NCBI GenBank assembly: GCA_035301345.1 | Contig: DATGUM010000023.1 | Span: 1-50,794 of the forward strand | Reading direction: 5' to 3' | Source: CALAMD01 sp035301345 | GTDB taxonomy: Bacteria > Bacillota > Bacilli > Bacillales > Amphibacillaceae | DNA length: 50,794 nt | Shown: piece by piece, positions 33,478 through 42,771 of the stretch | How the letters are laid out: each line of letters opens with the position of its first letter | How positions within the stretch are numbered: position 1 is the stretch's first letter | Made by a program: the position numbers and the translations under genes | Notes under the pieces: model-generated | Database searches by the model: none | Told to the model about the DNA's origin: nothing | The model's input: only the letters and a program-made list of their open reading frames with translations

Positions 33478-35856
33478 ATGAACTGGATGAATCGGTTTCA
33501 AAAAGCAAAGCAATACCGTGAATTAAAACCTTATGAAAAAAAAGTACGTTTAATTAATAAACAAGAAAAAGTAATGGAGCAACTTTCTGATGATGAGCTT
33601 CGTCAAAAAACTGACGTGTTTAAACAACAGCTTGCTGATGGTAAAAAACTTAACGATATTGTTATTGAAGCATTTGCCGTCGTTCGTGAAGCAGCAAAGC
33701 GTGTTCTCGGCCTCAGACATTATGACGTGCAACTTATCGGTGGCTTAACATTACTTGACGGGAATGTTTCTGAAATGGCGACAGGGGAAGGTAAAACGTT
33801 AGTCGCTTCACTTCCGAGTTACGTCGTTGCTCTTCAAGGTAAAGGTGTACATATTATTACAGTAAACGAATATTTAGCTTCAAGAGACTGCGAACTCATC
33901 GGACAAGTCCATGAGTTTTTAGGACTTACTGTCGGACTTAACGTCCCGATGATGTCCAATGAAGATAAGCAAAAAGCGTATATGTGCGACATTACATACG
34001 GAGTCGGAACAGAGTTTGGCTTTGACTTTTTGCGTGACAACACTGTTTCAAGCGTTGAACAAAAAGTACAGCGCCCTTACCATTTTGCGATTATTGACGA
34101 AGTCGATAGTGTGCTCATTGACGAGGCACGAACACCACTTATTATTGCCGGTAAAACGAAGCCGAGCGATCGGCTGTACGGCGTCTGTTCAAACGTTATT
34201 AAAAGCTTTACAGAAGACGTTGATTATACGTTTCATCGCGAATTAAAAATGGTTAACTTTACAGATGAAGGATTAAATAAATGTGAGAAAGTGTTCGGTG
34301 TCGATAACTTATTCTTACTTGACCATGCAGCTCTTTTCCACTCTTTACTACAAGCTTTACGTGCACAAGTACTTTTCGAGCGTGACGTAGACTATATTAT
34401 TGAAGATGAGGAGATAAAGCTCGTCGATATGAACACTGGGAGAATTATGGAAGGTCGTAGTTTAAGTGACGGGTTACACCAAGCCATTGAAGCGAAAGAA
34501 GGACTTCCAAACACAGAAGAAAATAAAACACACGCGTCAATAACGATTCAGAACTACTACCGCATGTACCCAACGTTATCTGGAATGACTGGGACAGCGA
34601 AAAGTGACCAGCGGGAATTGCAAGATGTTTACAACTTAGATGTCGTACAAATTCCAACGAATCGCCCGTCCATTCGCGAGGACAATGAAGATATCGTCTA
34701 CTTAACGATGGACAATAAATACGAACGAATTACTTCAGAAGTCATCGAACGTCACGAAAAAGGACAACCAATCTTGATTGGAACGACGTCTATCTTAAAG
34801 TCAGAGGAAATTGCTAAACAACTTGATCAGCATGCGTTAAAGTATCAATTACTTAACGCAAAAAGTGTCGAACAAGAAGCAAAGCTCATTTCCTTAGCCG
34901 GACAAAAAGACCAAATAACGATTGCGACGAATATGGCGGGTCGTGGGACAGACATTATGCTCGGTGAAGGTGTTGCTGAACTCGGTGGATTATTCGTTAT
35001 CGGAACAGAACGTAATGAAAGTTTACGAATAGATAACCAACTCAAAGGACGCGCAGGCCGTCAAGGGGACCCAGGTGCTTCACAGTTTATTATTTCACTT
35101 GAAGACCCCCTCTTCATTCGCTACGGGGAAGACATTTTAGAACGCTCAAAGAAACGGTTGAAAAGTGAAGCTGACGGGCGTATCACTTCAAAGAGTATTC
35201 ATAAAGTCGTTCAAGCAGTACAGGCGACGAGTGAAGGTTTACAACAGTCATTTAGAGATTTTAACTTGAATTTAGAAGAAGTTATTAATGACCAACGCAA
35301 AGTTATTTATGAATTAAGAGATAATGTTTTAACCGTTGAAAACGCACTCGCATTTTTCAAAAAGCAGACAGAACATATACCACATACATTTATTGAACAC
35401 TTCTGCCCTGCCGAAACAGACCCAGAAGATTGGGCGATTGATGAACTACAAGATGCTTTAGAAAATATTTTATTAAGCGACGTATCACTACCTGACACAA
35501 TTGATGACGTAGAAGTACTCAATAAGCAAGTCACAGCTATTTGGGAAGCACATGATGAAATTGTGACAAATTATGAAGCGAATGAATCGATTCAAGATAG
35601 TGTGCGCGGCACTGGTTTATTCGTCATTGATACATTATGGACAAAACATCTCGGCACGATGGAGCAGTTTAAACAAGGTATCGGTATTCGCCAATATCAG
35701 CAAGACAATCCGTTAGACATATTCAAAAAAGAAGGTTACACATTTTTCGAAGCAATGTATAATGATTTACAATACGATATTGCGAGACGGTTAAAAGGTT
35801 TACTTGAAAATGTCATAAAAAAAGAGCAAGCTCTAAAACAATTAGCGGATAAATAA
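33478..35856 (+). CDS. secA2: Accessory Sec ATPase SecA2
   Basis: A SecA-family motor of 792 residues. ATGEGKT (Walker A) lies at residues 101-107, DEVDSVLIDEARTPLI near 208, and MAGRGTDIMLGEGV plus LKGRAGRQGDPG in the second ATPase domain. It is shorter than housekeeping SecA (about 840) and ends without the cysteine-rich zinc-binding tail that binds SecB and lipids. That loss and the slaP gene 17 bases later identify it as SecA2. In Bacillus anthracis SecA2 with SlaP exports the S-layer proteins Sap and EA1. AAGGAG precedes the ATG. Confidence 0.92.
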   Translation: MNWMNRFQKAKQYRELKPYEKKVRLINKQEKVMEQLSDDELRQKTDVFKQQLADGKKLNDIVIEAFAVVREAAKRVLGLRHYDVQLIGGLTLLDGNVSEMATGEGKTLVASLPSYVVALQGKGVHIITVNEYLASRDCELIGQVHEFLGLTVGLNVPMMSNEDKQKAYMCDITYGVGTEFGFDFLRDNTVSSVEQKVQRPYHFAIIDEVDSVLIDEARTPLIIAGKTKPSDRLYGVCSNVIKSFTEDVDYTFHRELKMVNFTDEGLNKCEKVFGVDNLFLLDHAALFHSLLQALRAQVLFERDVDYIIEDEEIKLVDMNTGRIMEGRSLSDGLHQAIEAKEGLPNTEENKTHASITIQNYYRMYPTLSGMTGTAKSDQRELQDVYNLDVVQIPTNRPSIREDNEDIVYLTMDNKYERITSEVIERHEKGQPILIGTTSILKSEEIAKQLDQHALKYQLLNAKSVEQEAKLISLAGQKDQITIATNMAGRGTDIMLGEGVAELGGLFVIGTERNESLRIDNQLKGRAGRQGDPGASQFIISLEDPLFIRYGEDILERSKKRLKSEADGRITSKSIHKVVQAVQATSEGLQQSFRDFNLNLEEVINDQRKVIYELRDNVLTVENALAFFKKQTEHIPHTFIEHFCPAETDPEDWAIDELQDALENILLSDVSLPDTIDDVEVLNKQVTAIWEAHDEIVTNYEANESIQDSVRGTGLFVIDTLWTKHLGTMEQFKQGIGIRQYQQDNPLDIFKKEGYTFFEAMYNDLQYDIARRLKGLLENVIKKEQALKQLADK

Positions 35857-35873
35857 GAAAGGAAGATGTAAAG

Positions 35874-36704
35874 ATGTCAAATAAAGATAATAACGTCACA
35901 TCAATCGATGACTATAAAGACGGTATTGAGACAGAGCTTTCCATACCAAATAGCTGGGACATTACGAATGAAGACAGATACGTTTACGCATTTCATAATT
36001 CCCAGAGCCCTAAATTAGAAGAAAATCAATTGTCAATTTACGGCATTGAAATTTTTGAAAAAGACGGTGGATTAGAAGTAACTGGTCTTATTCGTAGTAC
36101 AATTACACAGCCTGTTGAATTAAAGCCGATGACAATTATTTTATTCGGACCTGACGAAGAAATTATCGGGAGAAAACCATTTGATTTCTCAAAGTTAGGA
36201 GCTTTACCAACGAACAGTGCACGTCCGTGGAAGTTCCACTACACGACGAAAGATTTGTTAAAGCAAGTCGACTTACCAATGGATGATTGGTCACTTGCTT
36301 TCCAAATTGAAGATAAGCACCGACTAGAGCTTGAAGAATCTTGGGAAAAATCTATTGGTGAATCAACACGTGATTCTTTAGAGAAAATCGTCGATGAAGC
36401 AAAGCCTCTTAAGCCTGGTGAAGTAAACTTCTTAGGTATTAGCGCTAACCAAAAGGAAAATAAAGACTTATCGATTACTGTACTTATCCGTAACGGAACA
36501 GAAAACAATATTTCCTTTAAAGAAATCCCTTTAGCCGTGCGAGATGCTACTGGAGAAGAAGTCGTTCGTGGACATTTCAAACTGGACGACTTTAGCGTGA
36601 GTGCGAACACGAGTAAGCCTTGGACGTTTATTTTCCCTGCGAGTACACTTTTAACAGATACGTTCGATTTCTCGAAATGGAGCGTTTACGTCATTCAAAA
36701 ATAA
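35874..36704 (+). CDS. slaP: Accessory Sec S-layer assembly protein SlaP
   Basis: A 276-residue soluble protein without a signal peptide, built from two copies of the SLAP domain (about residues 35-155 and 180-275). The repeated core is seen as LSIYGIEIFEKDGGLEVTGL / VNFLGISANQKENKDLSITV and as ARPWKFHY / SKPWTFIF. It matches SlaP, the cytoplasmic partner of SecA2 needed for S-layer protein export in Bacillus anthracis. GAAAGGAAG precedes the ATG; it forms an operon with secA2. Confidence 0.88.
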   Translation: MSNKDNNVTSIDDYKDGIETELSIPNSWDITNEDRYVYAFHNSQSPKLEENQLSIYGIEIFEKDGGLEVTGLIRSTITQPVELKPMTIILFGPDEEIIGRKPFDFSKLGALPTNSARPWKFHYTTKDLLKQVDLPMDDWSLAFQIEDKHRLELEESWEKSIGESTRDSLEKIVDEAKPLKPGEVNFLGISANQKENKDLSITVLIRNGTENNISFKEIPLAVRDATGEEVVRGHFKLDDFSVSANTSKPWTFIFPASTLLTDTFDFSKWSVYVIQK

Positions 36705-36716
36705 TCAGTCTTTCTC

Positions 36717-36759
36717 AATAAAACCTCTCAAGCGGTCATTTCGTCTGAGAGGTTTTTTA
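36717..36759 (+). terminator. Terminator after slaP
   Basis: AAAACCTCTCA / TGAGAGGTTTT stem with a 15-base loop and TTTTTTATT. Confidence 0.9.
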
Positions 36760-36884
36760 TTGCTTCTTACTAGTCATTTTATCCTAAATATTAATTAAAA
36801 TGTGTTTTTAACACACATTTAACGTTCACTTCTTATACTTAAATTAGTAGATTTTTATGCTAATGGAAAGGAGTGAATGAAACG

Positions 36885-37889
36885 ATGGATCTATCAATTA
36901 TGCAGTTATTTAGACGGACGTTCCCTTTCGTCATGACGAGAATTTTAACGTACGTCGTATTTGCCCTAGTTGCGTTCTTATTTCTCGGCATAATGATTGG
37001 TGTCGGATTTCTTTTAATTAAAATGTTCGGTGAAAATTCTTTTTTCTTTATTATCGTTATGATTATATCTTTTGGAGCTGTCTATGGTGGACTGAAGTTT
37101 TTAGAGCGCTACTTTTTATACATGGTAAAAACAGGTCATATCGCAGTTATTGTCGAATTAATGCAGAACGGTAAAATTCCTGAAGGTAAAGGAATGATTG
37201 CTTACGGAAAAGATAAAGTGACAGAAAACTTCGGTGCTTCAAACGTCGCTTTTGCCGTAGACAAGCTCGTCTATGCTTCTGTTAAACAAATTCAACGGTG
37301 GATTTTTCGAATTGGAAATGTCTTTAGTTTTATTCCAGGATCGAAAAACATTATTGGTATTATAAACGCCATTATGTCTGTTAGTTTAAATTATATTGAT
37401 GAAGCAATTATGAGCTATATTTTCTTACAAAAAGGAAAAGAAAATAAACAGTCTGTCTGGAAATCTGCCTCTGACGGCGTCGTCTTGTACGCTCAAAGTT
37501 GGAAAGGCATTTTAAAAACAGGTGCGGGTGCTGTGCTTTTCATTTATGCATTCAACATCGGTGTGTTTTTACTACTCGTCTTCCCGCTCATGTTCGTAGG
37601 GAAGCTTATTGCTGGAGATACACAAGGTCTCGGTACATTTACAGGATTCCTCGCTGTCGTTGGTGCTTACGTCATCACGACTGTCATTAAGCGAGCACTT
37701 ATTGATCCGCTCGTGACGATTGCTATGATTCGTCAATACCAAATAAGTATTCGATCACTAGAGCCTGCCATTGATTTACAAGACAAATTACTCGGTGTTT
37801 CTTCGAGGTTCAGACAACTTCATAACAAGTCTAAATCACATGCGGCGACAGAAACGAAAGAACCACCACAAGGAGTATTACACAATTAA
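36885..37889 (+). CDS. Polytopic membrane protein of unknown function
   Basis: A 334-residue protein with about six membrane spans in two groups (residues 15-70 and 190-280) separated by a 110-residue middle with amphipathic and two weakly hydrophobic stretches. It ends with a polar tail. No family is recognised with confidence. GGAAAGGAG lies 11 bases before the ATG at 36885; an in-frame GTG at 36873 overlaps that site. It is monocistronic, between the slaP terminator and a shared terminator at 37909-37949. Its place directly after secA2-slaP makes a role in S-layer or wall biogenesis possible, but nothing in the sequence proves it. Confidence 0.8.
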   Translation: MDLSIMQLFRRTFPFVMTRILTYVVFALVAFLFLGIMIGVGFLLIKMFGENSFFFIIVMIISFGAVYGGLKFLERYFLYMVKTGHIAVIVELMQNGKIPEGKGMIAYGKDKVTENFGASNVAFAVDKLVYASVKQIQRWIFRIGNVFSFIPGSKNIIGIINAIMSVSLNYIDEAIMSYIFLQKGKENKQSVWKSASDGVVLYAQSWKGILKTGAGAVLFIYAFNIGVFLLLVFPLMFVGKLIAGDTQGLGTFTGFLAVVGAYVITTVIKRALIDPLVTIAMIRQYQISIRSLEPAIDLQDKLLGVSSRFRQLHNKSKSHAATETKEPPQGVLHN

Positions 37890-37908
37890 ATTCACTCATT
37901 AAACGAAT

Positions 37909-37949
37909 AAATGTCCAGGCGTTCCTCAAACGCTCTGGACATTTTTTAA
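37909..37949. terminator. Bidirectional terminator
   Basis: AAATGTCCAG-GCGTT / AACG-CT-CTGGACATTT stem with T and A runs on the two sides, between convergent genes. Confidence 0.9.
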
Positions 37950-40900
37950 TACAATTCTTTATCGAGAAGTGGCAACGTCATATAAAATGTCGTTCCTTCA
38001 TTAAGCTTACTTTCCACATATATGTTCCCACGATGCCCGTCGATGATTTGTTTAACAATCGGAAGACCGAGACCTGTTCCTTCATGTTCATTTGATTCAA
38101 CGTTCCGCTTAAAGAAACGTTCAAAAATATGCGGTAAATTTTCTTTTCGAATACCGAACCCATTATCGCTCAGTTCGACATATAAAAAACCTTCGTTAAC
38201 ATCCGCGGCCAAGTGAATCTCCCCTACTTCCTCATCAGTGTTTTTCACTGCATTTGAGATAAGGTTATTAAACAATTGGTTCATCCGCTCGTGATCGATG
38301 AAACAAATGTAATTATCTAGCCCTTTTTTATTAATGTCTTTTGTAAATAGGCGCCCTTTTTCTGTCGTCGTAAATTCACACATTTCTATTAAACGAGTGA
38401 GCCATTCATCAAGCGGTTCTTCTTTTAAATTAAAACTAAACTGTTTTGACTCTAACAACGCTAAATCATATAAATCTTCAATGAGTCGATTAAGAACATT
38501 TATTTTATCAGTGACGAGTCCTTGATAATACGAATCATTCACGTCAATCATTTCTTTCTGTACTAACTCTAAGTAGTTGTGAATTAATGTGACAGGCGTT
38601 CCGAGTTCATGAGCGATATTCGCTAACAACTGTTGTCTAGAGGAAATCGCATCATGTAAATCTTCGTTCGCTACCTTTAAATCATACGTCCGTTCAGTAA
38701 CTTTATCTTCTAAATGGGCGTTAACTTCGATAAGTTCTTGATTCAACATTTTTACACGGACGAGCGTTTTAACACGAGACAGTAACTCTTGTTTATCTGT
38801 CGGTTTCACTAGGTAATCATTCGCTCCTGCTTCAAATGATACGACTTTATCTTCAAGTTGATTTTTAGCCGTTAACATTAAAATCGGCAATTCCATTAAT
38901 GTATACGTTTCTCTTAACTGTTTACAAACGTCATACCCTGATTTTCCAGGCATCATGATATCTAAAATAACTAAATCTATTTCTCTTTCTTCAACTACTT
39001 GAAACACATCTTCTCCGCGTAAGACAGTAATGACGTCATATCCTTCTAAAGATAATTGGTTCATTAATACTTGTAAATTGACGTATTCATCATCTGCCAC
39101 GAGAATCGTCGGTCGTTTTTCACTAAATGGGCGCTCAATCGGTTGGACTTCTTTCGCTTCTTCACCGAAAATAAATTCCTCTACAGTCGCTGCAACATCT
39201 TCTTCATATGACGCTTCATCATGGATTGGTAAAGTAATTGAAAAAGTTGATCCTACGCCTTTTTCTGATTCAACATGAATAGACCCACTGTGTAAATCAA
39301 CTAAATTTTTCGTTATACTTAAACCGATACCAACACCTGAAACGTCACGTGATGTAGATAAGCTCCCTTGTTCGAACGGTTGGAAAATATGTTCTAACTG
39401 TTCGTCAGAAATACCTCTTCCTGTATCTGTAATACTGATCGTAACATCGTTCGCCCGCTCGTACGCTGAAATAATTATTTCCCCTTCATCCGTATATTTA
39501 ATCGCATTGTCGAGTAAGTTGTGCAACATTTGTTGCAGGCGGTTTTGATCGGCACGAACTGGTGGCAGCGCATCATCAATATTATTTATGAGTCGAATAT
39601 TCTTATCTGTTAGTAACGGATTCATAATCGCAATGACGAGGTTTAATACTTGATGAACGTGTACAGGTTTTATATCGAGTTTAATCGAATCGTATTTCAG
39701 TTTAGAGAAATCTAAAATTTCATTAACGAGTTTCGTCAAACGTTCACCACTCGCAATAATAAATGACAATTGTTTATTCGCATTTTCTGGCAACTGACCA
39801 GACACACCATCTCTTAACGACTGCGCAATACCAATCATCCCGTAAAGAGGTGTCCTCAACTCATGAGACGTAACAGCTAAAAATTCATCCTTTAATTCAT
39901 CCGCTTTTCTTAAATTTTCAATCGCGAGTTCTTTATTTCGTTGTGATTCTTTTTCCGCTGCTTCTTTTTCTTCACGAATAATTTTTATTTTATCAGCGAG
40001 TGCGAGTGATAATAAAACGATTTCAAATGTTATCGCCATCTGACCTGCATATTCTGTAAACGTTGTAAAAGGTAACACGACAGCACGTTCTAAAATTGTT
40101 ATCGACACACCTGTTAAAAAAACGACCCAACCGACGATGTAAAACCGCGCTTGCCTCGCACCACGAATCAAACAAATAACAGCATAAATGAGTACCGATA
40201 AAAATGTAAGTAATGAAAAGCTAACCATTAAATACAAACCAATATACCGCGAAATGAACATCGTAATAATGACCGTTCCGTTCAAGCCGATTAAAACGTA
40301 AGATAACTTTCTAAATGATGGTGTATATGTGTCCATATCAAGAAAATTTCGCGTAAAAATAACAATCGCTGAACAGCCGAGCGCTACAAAAATAGGGGCA
40401 GAAATAATATTCCACTCCGGTGAATGTGGCCATAAATATTGGTAGGCCGTACCGTTAATTGCCATTTTTCCGAGGAGTGTAAACGAAATAGCAATGACAT
40501 AGTACAAGTAACTTCGCATACGTAAACTAAAATATAAAAATAAATTATAAGAAATCATTACGAGAATAATGCCATAAAAAAGTCCGAGCATCGTTGATTC
40601 AAATTGTGTTTTCTCTATAAAGGCATTTTTTTGCCAAATAGAAATTGGTGGATGTAAGTCACCGCTTCCGACAGCATACGCATAATAAGTCTTCTTTTCA
40701 CCAGGCTGGATATCTAAATCATAAATAAAGTAGCGATCATTCACTTCTCTTTGATGGAACGGTAAATTCGCCCCTCCAGAATAAAGTAATTCAATTTCTC
40801 CTGATGATTGTTCATAAATCTTTAGTTCATGAATAAGGGCGAAAGAAAACTCAATGAGCCATTTATCTTCTTTTGAACGATTATCGACATCAAACCTTAA

Positions 40901-41170
40901 CCAATTACCCGCTTGAAAAAAACCACTTTTTTGTTCAACATCACCAATAGGAATAAATGAATGAGCTTCCTTACCAGTCGTTACGTCATCAATCGTCATA
41001 TTTAACTCATAATCTTTAATAATATCCATTGCTGGGTAAAGACTTTTATTTTTCGTGTCAAAATTTAACGTTAACGGCTCTGTTTCATGTGCCTCGGCAA
41101 TACCCAAAAAACTAAATAATACAGTTGCTAGTATGATGATCATGGAAAAAAAGGATTGTTGTCTGTTCAA
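37946..41170 (-). CDS. Large hybrid sensor histidine kinase: 7TMR-DISM, kinase, receiver, second kinase
   Basis: A 1074-residue sensor. A signal peptide of about 27 residues; an extracellular 7TMR-DISMED2-like domain at 30-180; seven membrane spans at about 190-390 (7TMR-DISM); a coiled coil; HisKA with TSHELRTP (His436); HATPase with NAIKYT, DTGRGI and GVGIGLSI; a receiver at 687-805 with phospho-acceptor Asp737 in ILDIMMPG and Lys789; then a second HisKA with IAHELGTP (His854) and HATPase with NAVKN, DNGFGI and GTGLGLPI. DISMED2 domains often bind carbohydrates, so a wall or polysaccharide signal is plausible. The partner regulator gene lies 15 bases upstream. It ends next to the shared terminator. 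Confidence 0.92.
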   Translation of the reverse strand: MNRQQSFFSMIIILATVLFSFLGIAEAHETEPLTLNFDTKNKSLYPAMDIIKDYELNMTIDDVTTGKEAHSFIPIGDVEQKSGFFQAGNWLRFDVDNRSKEDKWLIEFSFALIHELKIYEQSSGEIELLYSGGANLPFHQREVNDRYFIYDLDIQPGEKKTYYAYAVGSGDLHPPISIWQKNAFIEKTQFESTMLGLFYGIILVMISYNLFLYFSLRMRSYLYYVIAISFTLLGKMAINGTAYQYLWPHSPEWNIISAPIFVALGCSAIVIFTRNFLDMDTYTPSFRKLSYVLIGLNGTVIITMFISRYIGLYLMVSFSLLTFLSVLIYAVICLIRGARQARFYIVGWVVFLTGVSITILERAVVLPFTTFTEYAGQMAITFEIVLLSLALADKIKIIREEKEAAEKESQRNKELAIENLRKADELKDEFLAVTSHELRTPLYGMIGIAQSLRDGVSGQLPENANKQLSFIIASGERLTKLVNEILDFSKLKYDSIKLDIKPVHVHQVLNLVIAIMNPLLTDKNIRLINNIDDALPPVRADQNRLQQMLHNLLDNAIKYTDEGEIIISAYERANDVTISITDTGRGISDEQLEHIFQPFEQGSLSTSRDVSGVGIGLSITKNLVDLHSGSIHVESEKGVGSTFSITLPIHDEASYEEDVAATVEEFIFGEEAKEVQPIERPFSEKRPTILVADDEYVNLQVLMNQLSLEGYDVITVLRGEDVFQVVEEREIDLVILDIMMPGKSGYDVCKQLRETYTLMELPILMLTAKNQLEDKVVSFEAGANDYLVKPTDKQELLSRVKTLVRVKMLNQELIEVNAHLEDKVTERTYDLKVANEDLHDAISSRQQLLANIAHELGTPVTLIHNYLELVQKEMIDVNDSYYQGLVTDKINVLNRLIEDLYDLALLESKQFSFNLKEEPLDEWLTRLIEMCEFTTTEKGRLFTKDINKKGLDNYICFIDHERMNQLFNNLISNAVKNTDEEVGEIHLAADVNEGFLYVELSDNGFGIRKENLPHIFERFFKRNVESNEHEGTGLGLPIVKQIIDGHRGNIYVESKLNEGTTFYMTLPLLDKELY

Positions 41171-41185
41171 TAAGAAAGTACCTCC

Positions 41186-41875
41186 TTATCCGCTAAAAAC
41201 GTACCCAAATCCGCGTACTGTTTTAATATATTGTGGACGACTAGGATCTTCTTCAATTTTCCGACGCAAATACGTAATATGCACTTTCACTGTGTCATAG
41301 TTGCCTGTCGCATCAATGCCCCACACTTTTACGTATAATTGCTCCTGACTCCACACTTGATTTGGATGACGGGAGAAATGAATAAGTAATTCCATCTCTT
41401 TCGTCGACAAATCAACTTTTCCACCGTCTAAATAACACTCATAATTGTGTAAATGAATTTCTAAAGCGCCGTACTTTAAAATATTTCCTCGCTTTTGCGG
41501 ATACGTGTAATACCGCCTAATATTCGCTTTTATTCGTGCATTTAACTCTTCAAATTCAAAAGGCTTCGTCACGTAGTCATCACCGCCAATTTCAAAGCAC
41601 CTCACTTTGTCTAACGTATCTCTCCGCACGGTGACAAAAATTATCGGCACTGTCATACGCTGACGAATTTCCTGGCAAATTTCAAACCCGTCACGACCAG
41701 GCATTTCAATATCTAGCAGAATTAAATGCGGGCTCGTCACGTCTAAAATTCGTAGTGCTTCCTCGCCATTCTCAACAGGTATCACCTCATACCCCTCTTC
41801 TTCCAAATACATCTTAGTCATCTCACGAATGCCTACCTCATCTTCAACGATCATAATTTTTCGTGGACCAGTCAT
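41186..41875 (-). CDS. OmpR/PhoB-family response regulator
   Basis: A 229-residue regulator: receiver with EDE at 11-13, Asp55 in LLDIEMPG and Lys104, then a winged-helix DNA-binding domain (ELLIHFSRHPNQVWSQEQLY, YDTVKVHITYLRRKIEED). First gene of a two-gene operon with the hybrid kinase. Targets are unknown; the divergent DUF4870 gene is a candidate. AAGGGGG precedes the ATG. Confidence 0.94.
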   Translation of the reverse strand: MTGPRKIMIVEDEVGIREMTKMYLEEEGYEVIPVENGEEALRILDVTSPHLILLDIEMPGRDGFEICQEIRQRMTVPIIFVTVRRDTLDKVRCFEIGGDDYVTKPFEFEELNARIKANIRRYYTYPQKRGNILKYGALEIHLHNYECYLDGGKVDLSTKEMELLIHFSRHPNQVWSQEQLYVKVWGIDATGNYDTVKVHITYLRRKIEEDPSRPQYIKTVRGFGYVFSG

Positions 41876-41963
41876 AAAATCCCCCTTCCTTATAAAAATA
41901 AACGCTCTGGCACTTTTTCTATATATACATGTTTCGACATATATAGCGAAAGTCCTTTATTTC

Positions 41964-41969
41964 ATTATA
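41964..41969 (-). promoter_or_regulatory. -10 element of the regulator-kinase operon
   Basis: TATAAT on the minus strand, with ATTGTC about 16 bases upstream. The 90-base leader holds a short imperfect palindrome near 41919-41947 (TATATACATGT / ACATATATA). Confidence 0.45.
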
Positions 41970-42107
41970 CACGTAGCAACATAACGACAATTAATACATA
42001 GATGATTTAAAGACTTATTTATTTCTTTGTCTATTTAACTTGTATTTAACGTTAATCATTTAAAATAAAAACAAGAAGATTTTGAAATGTAAATAGGAGT
42101 GATACAG

Positions 42108-42503
42108 ATGATGGACAATGATGACGACATTCAAAAGAAACAAAATGTTTTTAAAGATGAGACGACAGAAGAAGAACAGCAAACAGCAAGTGGCTTACCT
42201 GAAAACATTGCAGGATTGCTCTGTTATATCCTTACGTTTATTACTGCAATTATCTTTTTAGTCATTGAAAAGGATAATAAATTTGTCAGATACCATGCCT
42301 TTCTTTCCCTCTCGATATCTGTCGTTTTAATCGTGTTCTTTTCTATCCTTTCTTTTATACCTATACTCGGCTGGATCATTACGTTATTACTTTCACCCCT
42401 TTCGTTTATTTTATGGCTTTATTTATTATGGAGTGCCTATCAACATCGCAAAACGCGCATTCCTATATTGAGTGACTTCGTGAATGACATCGTTAATAAA
42501 TAA
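42108..42503 (+). CDS. DUF4870 (Tic20-like) small membrane protein
   Basis: A 131-residue protein: a hydrophilic acidic N-terminus of 30 residues, then three membrane spans with NIAGLLCYILTFITAIIF, KFVRYHAFLSL and LYLLWSAYQ. This is the DUF4870 pattern, function unknown. AGGAG lies 8 bases before the first of two tandem ATGs. It is divergent from the regulator-kinase operon. Confidence 0.8.
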   Translation: MMDNDDDIQKKQNVFKDETTEEEQQTASGLPENIAGLLCYILTFITAIIFLVIEKDNKFVRYHAFLSLSISVVLIVFFSILSFIPILGWIITLLLSPLSFILWLYLLWSAYQHRKTRIPILSDFVNDIVNK

Positions 42504-42509
42504 GCATAA

Positions 42510-42550
42510 CTAAAAGACTCCCTGAATCATAAAAAGGGAGTCTTTTAGCT
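42510..42550 (+). terminator. Terminator after the DUF4870 gene
   Basis: Perfect 14-bp stem CTAAAAGACTCCCT / AGGGAGTCTTTTAG with an 11-base loop. It is A/T symmetric and could work in both directions. Confidence 0.85.
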
Positions 42551-42633
42551 TATTTTTAAAAACTAACATCCGTTTTAACTTATTTTTAACGTTTAAACGG
42601 TATTATATAAGAGGAAGCACATTCCCCCCACTT

Positions 42634-42673
42634 GCTTGTAAATGGACGAAAATATCATTTACAAGCTTTTTTT
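42634..42673 (+). terminator. Orphan terminator upstream of the MBOAT gene
   Basis: Perfect 11-bp stem GCTTGTAAATG / CATTTACAAGC with an 11-base loop and seven T. No gene ends here: the previous gene already has its own terminator 85 bases upstream. It may end a short RNA or act as an attenuator for the acyltransferase gene. Confidence 0.75.
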
Positions 42674-42771
42674 GTGGCAACTGTTTTTAATAACCTTTCT
42701 TTATTCATTTGTTAGCTTTATAATGTATTTATTAATTAAGCGAGCATCTTTATGCGTACGGGGTGACGAAT

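Noticed and set aside
33478..35856. Housekeeping SecA
   Set aside because: Shorter, no C-terminal cysteine cluster, and linked to slaP; SecA2 fits better.
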